Below, piece after piece: positions 55,082 through 64,000 of a DNA stretch of 64,000 nt. Every line of letters begins with the position of its first letter. Position 1 is the first letter of the stretch. The notes under the pieces were generated by a model. That model was not told where the DNA came from, made no database searches, and saw nothing but the letters and a program-made list of their open reading frames with translations. The stretch comes from Clostridiales bacterium. Its GTDB lineage: Bacteria; Bacillota; Clostridia; Christensenellales; Aristaeellaceae. Both the position numbers and the translations under genes were made by a program. The DNA is taken from positions 1 to 64,000 of the forward strand of contig SVGW01000002.1 of the NCBI GenBank assembly GCA_015056125.1. The letters run 5' to 3'.

Positions 55082-56044
55082 ATGCAGCAAAATGCAATGC
55101 CGGCCCAGGCCCGCCCCATGGTATACGCCCTGCAGCAGAATATCCGCCGGGTGATCGTGGGCAAGGATGAAGCCATCGAATTATTGCTGATCGCCTTGAT
55201 CTGCCGGGGCCATGTGCTTATTGAGGACGTGCCCGGGGTGGGAAAAACCACCATGGCCGCCGCCCTGGCCAAATCCCTGCAGTGCTCCTTTAAGCGCATC
55301 CAGTTCACCCCGGATGTGACCCCCTCCGACGTAACCGGCTTCACCATGGTAAATATCCAAACCGGTGAAATGGAATTTAAGCCCGGCGCCGTGATGAGCC
55401 AGATTATATTGGCGGATGAAATCAACCGCACCTCTCCCAAAACTCAATCTTCTCTTCTGGAAGTAATGGAAGAGGGCCAGGTAACGGTGGATGGCGTTAC
55501 CCATCATTTGCCCCGTCCCTTTATGGTGATGGCCACTCAAAACCCTGTGGACTTTGTGGGCACCTATCCCTTGCCCGAAGCCCAGATGGATCGATTCTTC
55601 CTGCGAATCGCCATAGGTTATCCTTCCATCGAGGAGGAAATGGACGTGCTGGAAAGGTACTCCGCTCAGATCACCCCCATGCAAACCTTGGCTCCCGTAT
55701 GCGGCGCGGAGGAAATCATCGCCATGCAGGAGCAATTGGGCGCCGTATACGCCAGCCGGGAGGCCCGCAGTTACGTGGCCACCATCACCGCCGCCACAAG
55801 GAACCACCCTGCCCTGCAGCTGGGTGCATCCCCCCGGGGCTCCATTGCCCTGCTCAAGGCCGCCCAGGCCTGCGCCCTGCTTTCCGCCCGGGATTATGTA
55901 TTGCCCGATGATATCCGCCGCATGGCCCTGCCCGTGCTTTCCCACCGGCTGATTCTCACCCCGGAAGCCCGGATGAAGGGCATTTCCGCCCAGCAGGTGC
56001 TTTCCAATCTTCTGGACACCGTACCGGTGCCCACCGGCAGATGA
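55082..56044 (+). CDS. MoxR-family AAA+ ATPase
   Basis: HVLIEDVPGVGKTTMAAALAKSL, RIQFTPDVTPSDVTGF, ILADEINRTSPKTQSSLLEVMEEGQVTVDG, ATQNPVDFVGTYPLPEAQMDRFF. Confidence 0.94.
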   Translation: MQQNAMPAQARPMVYALQQNIRRVIVGKDEAIELLLIALICRGHVLIEDVPGVGKTTMAAALAKSLQCSFKRIQFTPDVTPSDVTGFTMVNIQTGEMEFKPGAVMSQIILADEINRTSPKTQSSLLEVMEEGQVTVDGVTHHLPRPFMVMATQNPVDFVGTYPLPEAQMDRFFLRIAIGYPSIEEEMDVLERYSAQITPMQTLAPVCGAEEIIAMQEQLGAVYASREARSYVATITAATRNHPALQLGASPRGSIALLKAAQACALLSARDYVLPDDIRRMALPVLSHRLILTPEARMKGISAQQVLSNLLDTVPVPTGR

Positions 56045-57192
56045 CCCGCCGCGGCTTATGGGCCATTGCCGCATTGCTTTCCAGCGGCCTGTGCGCCCTC
56101 TCCCTGGGCGGCGCGCTTTATTACTATGCCCTGATGCTGCTTGCCCTGGTGATTCTCTATAGCTTGATCAGCTGCTTCTGGGCCTGTAAAACCGCTTCCT
56201 GCACCCAATCCTTAAGCGCCTTCACCGTATACCGGGGAGAAAATGCCCAGTTGTATCTGCGAGCGCGGCATCAGTGCCCTTTGCCCATTGCCCCCATGCA
56301 GGGAGAATACGTTCATGGCGGCCAGGCAGGGGAAATCGAATTTCCCGCTGCGCCCTTTCGCCCCCACGACCGGCGGCTGCCCTTAAAATCCCGCCATGTG
56401 GGCCAGTATGACGTGCAGATGACCCGATTGATCATCAGCGATTTATTTGGCCTTTTTGCCTTTAAAAAGCAGATAGCATCCATGGAAAAGCCGCTGCTTG
56501 TGCTGCCCCGGCCCTTTGATATTGAAAAGCCCCGGATCACATTGGGGGATGAAGGCAGCGCAGCCCTGTCCCGCACCCAGGAGGATTACAACGCCCCGGA
56601 GGACGTGCGCGTCTATCGGCCCGGGGACGCCATGAAGCGTATTCATTGGAAGCTTTCTTCCCGGAAGCGGGAATTATGGGTACGCCGCTTTGAAATGCCC
56701 GCGCCCCCGGATACCCTGATCCTGCTGGATTGCTCTGCGCCCCAAGGGGGCGATCATCTGCCCGAAGGAAAGGATCATCTGCGGGACGCCCTTTGCGAAA
56801 CGGCGGTGGCCATCGCCAGCTTGCAAATGGAGGATGGAAGCCCTGTGCGCTTACCCATCTACGGCGAAAGGGCCAATGAATTTTCCTCCGATCTGGCTCA
56901 AAATCTCACTTTGCTCCAGGAGATGCTGGCCTGCCAGCCTTTTTGGGGCGGGGAGGATTTTTCCAGGGTATTGCAATTGGAGCTTCGGCGCATGCGCCGC
57001 ACCGGCGCCACCGTGATTATCACCACCCGGCTCAATGCAGCCATCGTGGACGCCGTATCCAGCATCCGCCGTATGGGCCCCAGCGCCCGGCTTTATCTGG
57101 TTACTTACACCCCGGAGGACCCGGATTTCCAGCCCTTTGTGAAAAGGCTGCAGCATCATCTGGTGGAGGTGTGCTATGTCACGCCTGCGTGA
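56041..57192 (+). CDS. DUF58-domain protein
   Basis: VRVYRPGDAMKRIHWKLSSRKRELWVRRFE, following moxR. Confidence 0.9.
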   Translation: MTRRGLWAIAALLSSGLCALSLGGALYYYALMLLALVILYSLISCFWACKTASCTQSLSAFTVYRGENAQLYLRARHQCPLPIAPMQGEYVHGGQAGEIEFPAAPFRPHDRRLPLKSRHVGQYDVQMTRLIISDLFGLFAFKKQIASMEKPLLVLPRPFDIEKPRITLGDEGSAALSRTQEDYNAPEDVRVYRPGDAMKRIHWKLSSRKRELWVRRFEMPAPPDTLILLDCSAPQGGDHLPEGKDHLRDALCETAVAIASLQMEDGSPVRLPIYGERANEFSSDLAQNLTLLQEMLACQPFWGGEDFSRVLQLELRRMRRTGATVIITTRLNAAIVDAVSSIRRMGPSARLYLVTYTPEDPDFQPFVKRLQHHLVEVCYVTPA

Positions 57193-59425
57193 TTTTCATT
57201 GGAAAGAGGCCCTGCTTTCCTATCTCACGGCACTGCTTCTTTCAAGCGGCATGGCCTTTTGCATGCACCGGGTATTCCTGCCCGATCAGGCTATTTTGCC
57301 TGCTCTTTGGCAATGCGCGCTTTTTGCCGCGCTGCTTCAAGGCTTTTTCCGCATTCCTTCCCGGTCCAAATGGCTGCTGGCAGGGGGAATCATTCTGAGC
57401 ATTGGAATATGGGCCGCGCTCGGCGGCGGCCCCGGGCACAGCCTGATTCAGTGGGGAAAAACCCTGATTTTATCCCTGCGCGGGCTCAAAGAAGCGCCGC
57501 TCCCCTACGCCGCTGTGGCAAGAGGGGCGATCTGCCTGCTCTTTTCCCTTCTGGGCGCTGCCCTTGCCAGGGATCGCTCCATGCCCCTTGCCGTTTTTTG
57601 CCTTATGGCGGTGGCCAGCCTGGGCTATATCTTTGGAGAAGAAAAGCAAGTGCTGCTGTATCTGCTTCCGGCGGCCGCAGGGTTGCTTTTGCTTCTACCC
57701 CAGGATGGAGATAAGCGCCTGTCAGCTCTCCCCCTGGCGCTGATTCTGGCCCTTGGGGCATTTTTTCTCATGCCCGCTGAAAAAACGACTGTGCCCGCGT
57801 TGCAGAAAACCGCGGAAAGCATTCGCCAGCTCATTGAGGATTATCTCTTTTTCAATGATTACCGATCTTCCTTTTCCCTGAAAGATCAAGGCTACCAGCC
57901 CCTGGATTCCCGGCTGGGCGGCCAGGCCACGCCCCATGAAAGCAGCGTGATGGAGGTGCGCACGGAAAAAACCGTATTGCTCCGGGGCCGCACCTACAAT
58001 CAGTATTCAGGGCTGAATTGGTATGATACCCTGTCCTCCCGGCGGTATCTCTTTGCCTCTCCCCGCTTTTCTTCCTTAAAGGAAAATCTTTTTGATTTAG
58101 GCCGTCCTCTGGTCAGCTATATGTTGCCGGAAGCTGAAACCGTTCGGATACATATGCTCTCCGGAAGCCCCACCACGCTTTTTATTCCCCAGCGCACCCG
58201 CTCTTTGCAGGTGGAAAGCGAAAGGATGGTGGTGTACTATAATTTGGCCAGCGAGCTTTTCATCACCCGTAATCTGGAAGCGGGAGACCAGTATACCCTT
58301 TCCTATCTCCCCTTTGCCCCCGGGGATGCCCTTACAGAGCAGCTGGTGGCCGCCTGCTCACAGGTGGCAGATCCTTACTATGAAGAAGTTGCCGCCAATT
58401 ATCTGGCTCTGCCCCAGCATATTCAGGATGAAATCCACATTCTGGCCGGGCAGATCACCTGGGGCGCCCAAACGCCTTATGAAAAAGCGCTGCGCATTCA
58501 GGAATATCTGCAAAAGAATTACACTTATTCTCTGAATGTGAAGGATCCTCCGGAGGGGGTGGATTTTGCCGCCTGGTTTTTGCTGGGGGAAAAGACGGGT
58601 TACTGCACCTATTTTGCCACCGCCATGACGGTGCTCTGCCGCAGCGTCGGGCTGCCTGCCCGGTATGTGACAGGCTTTATCGCTCAGCCGGATGAAAGCG
58701 GCGCAGCCCTGGTGACGGGCAAAAATGCCCACGCCTGGACGGAAGTATACTTAAATGGCTTTGGCTGGCTGGATTTTGACCCCACCCCCGGGGCCAGCGG
58801 CAACCGGGGCAACGAAGAGGACAATGAAAACGGAAACGGCGCTCAGCCCACCGTGCCCCCCGCTTCCCCTTCTCCTTCCCCCTCTGCCGAGCCCTCCCCG
58901 GAGCCCGAAGACGCCCAGGCGCCTACCCCCACTCCTCCGCCGGAGGAAAATCCGGATAGCGCCCCCTCGCCCACGCCGCCCCCAGCCAATCCCGATGGCA
59001 CGCCGCCTTCTCAGGATCCGCCTGCGCCCCCCTTCCCCTGGTGGATTTTGCTGGTGCTGGCAGGCATATTGCTGCTGATTTGGCGGTATATAGCTACCGA
59101 TCCCATCCGCTGCGCCAATAAGCGTCCCCAGCGGGCAGTGCAGATTTATTTTGACGCCCTGTGCCTGCTGCTTGGCTTTATACATTTGCAAAGGCAGCCC
59201 AGCGAAACCTATCACGACTTTGCTTACCGGGCCGATCAGGCATTGGCGGAAAAGGGGCTCTTTGCCCTATCCCCCCTGGCGGACCAGTATACCGCCCAGG
59301 TATACGGCCAGCATGCCGCCTCTCCTCTTCCCTTCCGGGACGCTTATCTGGCGCTGATGCATCGGGCGTCGCCCCTTCACCGCTTGCGCTTTACCCTGCG
59401 CCGGATGCTTCGCCCATTTAAATAA
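57176..59425 (+). CDS. Multi-TM transglutaminase-like protein with Pro-rich linker and C-terminal DUF4129-like region
   Basis: GYCTYFATAMTVLCRSVGLPARYVTGF...VTGKNAHAWTEVYLNGFGWLDFDPTPG transglutaminase core; third gene of moxR-DUF58 cluster. Confidence 0.9.
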   Translation: MSRLRDFHWKEALLSYLTALLLSSGMAFCMHRVFLPDQAILPALWQCALFAALLQGFFRIPSRSKWLLAGGIILSIGIWAALGGGPGHSLIQWGKTLILSLRGLKEAPLPYAAVARGAICLLFSLLGAALARDRSMPLAVFCLMAVASLGYIFGEEKQVLLYLLPAAAGLLLLLPQDGDKRLSALPLALILALGAFFLMPAEKTTVPALQKTAESIRQLIEDYLFFNDYRSSFSLKDQGYQPLDSRLGGQATPHESSVMEVRTEKTVLLRGRTYNQYSGLNWYDTLSSRRYLFASPRFSSLKENLFDLGRPLVSYMLPEAETVRIHMLSGSPTTLFIPQRTRSLQVESERMVVYYNLASELFITRNLEAGDQYTLSYLPFAPGDALTEQLVAACSQVADPYYEEVAANYLALPQHIQDEIHILAGQITWGAQTPYEKALRIQEYLQKNYTYSLNVKDPPEGVDFAAWFLLGEKTGYCTYFATAMTVLCRSVGLPARYVTGFIAQPDESGAALVTGKNAHAWTEVYLNGFGWLDFDPTPGASGNRGNEEDNENGNGAQPTVPPASPSPSPSAEPSPEPEDAQAPTPTPPPEENPDSAPSPTPPPANPDGTPPSQDPPAPPFPWWILLVLAGILLLIWRYIATDPIRCANKRPQRAVQIYFDALCLLLGFIHLQRQPSETYHDFAYRADQALAEKGLFALSPLADQYTAQVYGQHAASPLPFRDAYLALMHRASPLHRLRFTLRRMLRPFK

Positions 59426-59458
59426 GAAAGTATATCATCACCGAAAGGAGCATATGCT

Positions 59459-60136
59459 ATGTATTGGGATTCTACCATTTTCTTCCTCATTCCCGGCCTA
59501 CTCTTGGGGCTGTGGGCTCAGAGCCGGGTGCAAAACGCCTTCCAGAAATACAGCCGGGTGCCCACCCAGCGGGGAATGGCCGCTTTTCAGGCCATTGGCG
59601 CGCTATTGGCCCAGGAGGGGGCGGGGCACGTAAATATCACCCGCACCAGCGGCTCCCTTACCGATCACTTTGATCCCCGCACCGATACCCTGCGCCTTTC
59701 CGAAAGCGTATACGCTTCCTCCAGCGTGGCGGCCCTGGGCATTGCCGCCCACGAAGCAGGCCATGCCTTGCAAAAGCAGGAAAACTACCCCTTCCTCTCT
59801 CTGCGCACCCTGATGGTGCCGGTGGTGAATATTGGTTCTCACCTATCCTGGCCCATTTTCCTGCTGGGCATCATCGTATCCTGGGAACCCTTGCAGATCG
59901 CCGGCATCGTGCTCTTTTCCCTGGTGGTGCTCTTTTCCCTGATCACCCTGCCCGTGGAATTTGACGCCAGCCGCCGGGCCATGAGAATGCTCACTTCCAG
60001 CGGCTATCTCACCCAGTCGGAAGAAAAGGGCGCTCAGGCGGTATTGAACGCCGCCGCCATGACCTATGTGGCCTCCTTTGTATCGGCGCTGATGCAATTG
60101 CTCCGGCTGGTGGCCATCTCCCGGAGAAGGGACTAA
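59459..60136 (+). CDS. YugP-like neutral zinc metallopeptidase
   Basis: [39 protein letters not shown] (HExxH), PVEFDASRRAM. Confidence 0.92.
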   Translation: MYWDSTIFFLIPGLLLGLWAQSRVQNAFQKYSRVPTQRGMAAFQAIGALLAQEGAGHVNITRTSGSLTDHFDPRTDTLRLSESVYASSSVAALGIAAHEAGHALQKQENYPFLSLRTLMVPVVNIGSHLSWPIFLLGIIVSWEPLQIAGIVLFSLVVLFSLITLPVEFDASRRAMRMLTSSGYLTQSEEKGAQAVLNAAAMTYVASFVSALMQLLRLVAISRRRD

Positions 60137-60148
60137 CACAATTTTCCA

Positions 60149-60178
60149 TTGACAGCAACCATTGGAAACTGGTATACT
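60149..60178 (+). promoter_or_regulatory. Sigma-A-type promoter
   Basis: TTGACA - 18 bp - TATACT. Confidence 0.65.
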
Positions 60179-60217
60179 TTCCCTGCATCCCACAAAAAAG
60201 AAAGAAGGATCTGACTC

Positions 60218-60850
60218 ATGCGTAAATTGCTCTCTGTAATCCTGGCGCTGCTCCTGGCTCTTTCCTGCTGCCCCGCGCTGGCGGAAGAAACAGAATACGT
60301 CCAGTACACCCATCCCACCCTTGGCTACACCGCTGAAGTGCCCAACGGCTGGTTTGCCTTGGACACTGACACCATTGCTTCCTTTGTGAAAGTCGCTTTT
60401 GAAGGCGATCTGGAGGGCGTTGATCCTGCTTTTGCTGCCAACCTGGAAAGCGAGTTGGCCGGCACGGATATAGCCATGTTTCTGGCCGTGAACGGAAGCA
60501 ACATCAATATCGTAAAGCAGTATCTGGGGCTGCCGATCAGCGCCGAATTGTTTATGTCCATGATGATGCCCTCCCTGCTCACCCAATACGAGGCCACGTT
60601 TGATGAAATCTCCTTCCCCGATGACGGCTCCGTATATTACACCGAGGATGAGCGGGCCTTCTGCTCCCTCACCGTCACTTATATGTTGAATGGTCAGGAA
60701 GTCACCTGCACCCAGTATTATCACATGGTAGATGCAGATATGTATGTATTCACCCTCACCTATGCTCCTGACTTGGATGAAGACAGCATGCATGACTACC
60801 GCGCCCATATCCGTCATATGCTGGATACCTTCGTTCCCGCCGCCGAATAA
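60218..60850 (+). CDS. Secreted protein of unknown function
   Basis: Signal peptide MRKLLSVILALLLALSCCPALAEE; HPTLGYTAEVPNGWFALD lipoprotein-like (PsbP/DUF1795-type style). Confidence 0.6.
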   Translation: MRKLLSVILALLLALSCCPALAEETEYVQYTHPTLGYTAEVPNGWFALDTDTIASFVKVAFEGDLEGVDPAFAANLESELAGTDIAMFLAVNGSNINIVKQYLGLPISAELFMSMMMPSLLTQYEATFDEISFPDDGSVYYTEDERAFCSLTVTYMLNGQEVTCTQYYHMVDADMYVFTLTYAPDLDEDSMHDYRAHIRHMLDTFVPAAE

Positions 60851-60863
60851 TCCATAAACCAAA

Positions 60864-60896
60864 AATGGCCTGCAATCGCTTCTGATTGCAGGCATT
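60864..60896. repeat. Left copy of duplicated terminator hairpin flanking element B (33 bp)
   Basis: aatggcctgcaatcgcttctgattgcaggcatt; 32 of 33 identical to 61086-61118. Confidence 0.85.
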
Positions 60897-61085
60897 CAAA
60901 TCATTGATAAAGTCAATGATTTGGCGGACTGAGACAAACCCTGCAAGTCAAGGCGGCGAGGCTGCAAAAAAGGGAGCTTACACAGACGTAAGTGACCGCA
61001 TTTTGCAGCCGACGCCAACGCAGAAAGCAAAAATGGCCGCATGATTGCAGCCATTTTTGCGTTTGCGGGGTTTGTCAGCGGTCTG
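60897..61085. mobile_element. Putative non-autonomous mobile element, family B (189 bp)
   Basis: Flanked by 33-bp hairpin duplication. Left-terminal hairpin CAAATCATTGA-taaag-TCAATGATTTG; right end ...GGGTTTGTCAGCGGTCTG; internal stem GGCTGCAAAA...ATTTTGCAGCC with CTTACacagacGTAAG apex. Confidence 0.7.
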
Positions 61086-61118
61086 AATGGCCTGCAATTG
61101 CTTCTGATTGCAGGCATT
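61086..61118. repeat. Right copy of duplicated hairpin flanking element B, followed by T-tract
   Basis: aatggcctgcaattgcttctgattgcaggcattttt. Confidence 0.85.
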
Positions 61119-61126
61119 TTTCATAT

Positions 61127-61684
61127 TCAATCCACGTTGTTGCTATCTTTCATGGCCTGGAGGGTCTTTTCCAGCAAGGCGTCCAATTCCCAGCCCAGCA
61201 TCCCGGCCCCCTGCTCAATCACATCCCTTGAGCACCCGGCTGCAAAGCGCTTATCCTTATATTTCTTTTTCAGGGATTTTACTTCCATATCCTTTACGCT
61301 CTTGGAGGGCCGCATCATGGCCGCCGCACCGATCAGGCCGGTGAGCTCATCCGTAGCAAAGAGCACCTTCTCCATTTCATGTTCCGGCTTGATATCCACC
61401 GTGATCCCAAAGCCGTGGCTGGCGGTAGCATGGATGAGGCGCTCATCCATCCCCATTTCCCGCATCATTTCCTGGCTCTTTATGCAGTGCTGATCCGGAT
61501 ATTTTTCATAATCCAGATCATGCAAAATGCCAACGGCTTCCCAAAAATCCGCTTCTTCCCCGTAGCCCAATTCCTGAGCATACCATTTCATCACATCACC
61601 CACAATGCGGCCATGCTTTTGGTGGAATTCTCCTTCGTTATACTGAATCAGAATATTCCAGGCTTCCTGAGGCGTAGGAATCAT
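61127..61684 (-). CDS. HD-domain hydrolase
   Basis: WEAVGILHDLDYEKYPDQHCIKSQEMMREMGMDERLIHATASHG. Confidence 0.85.
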   Translation of the reverse strand: MIPTPQEAWNILIQYNEGEFHQKHGRIVGDVMKWYAQELGYGEEADFWEAVGILHDLDYEKYPDQHCIKSQEMMREMGMDERLIHATASHGFGITVDIKPEHEMEKVLFATDELTGLIGAAAMMRPSKSVKDMEVKSLKKKYKDKRFAAGCSRDVIEQGAGMLGWELDALLEKTLQAMKDSNNVD

Positions 61685-61699
61685 ATGTGCATCCTCCTT

Positions 61700-62635
61700 T
61701 TATTCTTCTGCAAACATGGGGGTGGAAAGATAGCGGTCCCCCGTATCGGGAAGCAGCACCACAATATTCTTTCCCTTATTTTCCGGGCGCTTGGCCAACT
61801 GAACCGCCGCATAAATCGCTGCCCCGGAGGAAATGCCCACCAGCACCCCCTCCAGCCTGCCCATCTGACGGCCCAAAGCAAAGGCGTCTTCATTGGCCAC
61901 CTGAATCACTTCATCATACACTTTCGTGTTGAGCACTTTGGGCACAAAGCCCGCGCCGATGCCCTGAATTTTGTGGGGCCCGGCCTTTCCTCCGCTGAGC
62001 ACTGGGGAAGATGCGGGCTCTACCGCTACGATCTTTACACGGGGATTTTTGCTTTTTAAGTATTCGCCCACGCCCGTGATCGTGCCGCCGGTGCCCACAC
62101 CCGCCACAAAAATATCCACGTTTCCTTCCGTATCTTCCCAGATTTCTGGGCCGGTGGAAGCAATATGCGCTGCGGGATTGGCGAAATTTTCAAATTGGCC
62201 GGGAATAAAGGCCCCGGGGATTTCCCGGGCCAATTCCTCCGCTTTGGCAATGGCCCCCGCCATCCCCCTGGCCCCATCGGTGAGCACAAGCTGGGCCCCA
62301 TAGGCTTTCATCAAAAGCCGCCGTTCCATGCTCATGGTTTCAGGCATCACGATGATCGTTTGATAGCCCCGGGCCGCCGCCACGGCGCATAAACCAATGC
62401 CGGTATTGCCGGAGGTGGGCTCGATAATCACTGAGCCTTTCTTTAAAAGCCCTTTTTCCTCCGCCGCATTGATCATGGAAAGGGCCACCCGGTCCTTTAC
62501 CGATCCTGCAGGATTCAGGTATTCCAATTTGGCCAGTAGCCTTGCCTCCAAATGATATTCCGCTTCAAAATGATGAAGTTCCATCAAAGGGGTATTCCCG
62601 ATCAATTGATCTACAGAAGCATAAATTCTGCTCAT
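61700..62635 (-). CDS. cysK: Cysteine synthase A
   Basis: [74 protein letters not shown]. Confidence 0.95.
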   Translation of the reverse strand: MSRIYASVDQLIGNTPLMELHHFEAEYHLEARLLAKLEYLNPAGSVKDRVALSMINAAEEKGLLKKGSVIIEPTSGNTGIGLCAVAAARGYQTIIVMPETMSMERRLLMKAYGAQLVLTDGARGMAGAIAKAEELAREIPGAFIPGQFENFANPAAHIASTGPEIWEDTEGNVDIFVAGVGTGGTITGVGEYLKSKNPRVKIVAVEPASSPVLSGGKAGPHKIQGIGAGFVPKVLNTKVYDEVIQVANEDAFALGRQMGRLEGVLVGISSGAAIYAAVQLAKRPENKGKNIVVLLPDTGDRYLSTPMFAEE

Positions 62636-62888
62636 GATATGTTCCTCCATTCACTTGATTATCATATGCAAAAATCCACAGATTGTCAACAGGGAGCAGG
62701 GGCTATTCACCATATTGCTCTATAGAGGAAATAAAGATAAAATTTTGTCGCATGCGCAGCAGGAAAAAAGAGTTATACGTGGAATAGGTGAAGTTGGGTT
62801 AGGATAAGGTTCCTTTTATTCAAGAGGAACTTAGGTATATTTTCCCAAGCCTTTATCACCAAATAATCAGGAGAATGGAGGAAAAGGG

Positions 62889-64000
62889 AATGGACATGAC
62901 TGAACGGTTGCAGGCCCTGGCCACGGAAAAAACGGCCATCCTGCAGGGCGATGCCGAGCGCGTTGCCAAGCAGCACGCCGATGGCAAATGCACTGCGCGG
63001 GAGCGCATCGGCAAGCTGTATGATGCGGGCAGCTTCATGGAGATCGATGCCCTGCGCAAGGATAGCAATGTGGTGGCGGGCGTTGGTACGGTAAACGGCC
63101 AGGCCGTATACACCTTTGCTCAGGATTACGCTGCCATGGGTGGCGCTATGACCAAGGAACAGGCTGCCAAAATCATGAAGGTGCTGAACATGGCGAAGGT
63201 AACGGGTGCTCCCGTTGTGGCGTTGCTGGACAGCGCAGGCGCCAAGATCACCGAGGGCGCTGCTGCGCTTCCCATGTATGCTGAAATTATGGGCGCCATG
63301 GCCCGCCTCTCCGGCGTGTGCCCCATGATCGCCTGCGTGATGGGTCCTTGCAAGGGCCTGGCCACCCTGCTCACTCAGGTGGCCGATATCACCATCCAGG
63401 TGAAAAAGACCGGTGAAATCGCCCTGCACACCGCGCTGGTAATGAACAGCGAAAAGGGCAAGGAAAAGACTGCGCAGCAGCTCTTTGGCGCCGAAACCAT
63501 GGCCAAGCAGGGCGCTGTGGCCCTTACCGCCGAAAGCGAAGATGAAGCCACCGCGCTCATCGCCGCCCTGGTGGATATGCTGCCCGCCTGCAATATGGAA
63601 GATGCCCCCCTGGCGGAAGAAGATGACCTCAACCGCCTGCTGATCTGCGAAAATCCTGATGACGCTGCTTCCCTGATGGCGGATATCGCCGACGGCAACC
63701 GCGTGATCGAGCTGTACAAGGAATATGGCACCGCCGTGAAGGTGGCCCTGTGCCGCATCGGCGGCCGCACCGTGGGCGTGATCGCCACCGATCATGAAAA
63801 TGACGGCGGCCGGCTCACCGCCTGCGCCTGCAAGAAGGCTGCCCGCTTTGTGCGCCTGTGCGATTGCTACGGCCTGCCCGTGGTATCCCTGATCAACACC
63901 GATGGCCTTTCCGTTCCCTGTGAATGCCACCAGGCCAAATTGATCAAGGGCGCTGCCGAATTGCTTTACGCCTATGCCGAAACCACCGCTCCCAAGGTGG
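62889..64000 (+). CDS. Acyl-CoA carboxyltransferase subunit (propionyl/methylmalonyl-CoA carboxylase-decarboxylase alpha type), 3' truncated
   Basis: ATG at 62889 after ggaggaaaaggga. MDMTERLQALATEKTAILQGDAERVAKQHADGKCTARERIGKLYDAGSFMEIDAL...GTVNGQAVYTFAQDYAAMGGAMTKEQAAKIMKVLNMA...LLDSAGAKITEGA; open to window end, so absent from the ORF list. Confidence 0.9.

Noticed and set aside
1-64000. CRISPR arrays, tRNA or rRNA genes, prophage or intact transposase genes
   Set aside because: No regularly spaced identical 24-40 bp repeats with unique spacers, no cloverleaf/TTCRA signatures or rRNA sequences noticed, and no transposase or integrase among the supported ORFs.

Overview
A 64 kb chromosomal window from what looks like a spore-lineage, gut-type Firmicute (Clostridia). 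This placement is an inference from the GerM-, BofA-, YajC-, FloA- and XpaC/TelA-like genes. It is densely coding: about 60 protein genes, no rRNA or tRNA recognised, no CRISPR array and no intact transposase. Housekeeping and metabolic loci include dnaB-rplI-yybS, ecfA1-ecfA2-ecfT, folT, metNIQ, potABC, cysK, nth, xth, yajC, floA-nfeD, xpaC-telA, a MoxR/DUF58/transglutaminase cluster, a GH4/GH38 glycosidase locus, and mntP behind a yybP-ykoY-type Mn2+ riboswitch. The most interesting signals are between genes. (1) A 35-codon leader ORF (MTFSVAMMMAMMMCMCSMCM...) sits between a perfect TTGACA-N17-TATAAT promoter and an intrinsic terminator just upstream of metNIQ. It looks like a ribosome-mediated methionine (or Met/Cys) attenuator. 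(2) Three small non-coding elements (about 190-370 bp) are each flanked by a direct duplication of an entire terminator-type stem-loop (24, 26 and 33 bp; different in each case). This suggests a family of elements that insert into intrinsic terminators and duplicate them. (3) An eight-copy intergenic hairpin family has a fixed apex (CTTTTGACTCAAAAG), a variable but always self-complementary lower stem, and a conserved CCCCTCCGAAAACCGAT box. (4) Other items: a GMP-synthase paralogue with a dead glutaminase domain, an unlisted 53-aa RHH gene bracketed by inverted repeats, tandem family-4 UDGs of which one has lost all cysteines, and a secreted Cys-rich repeat protein.
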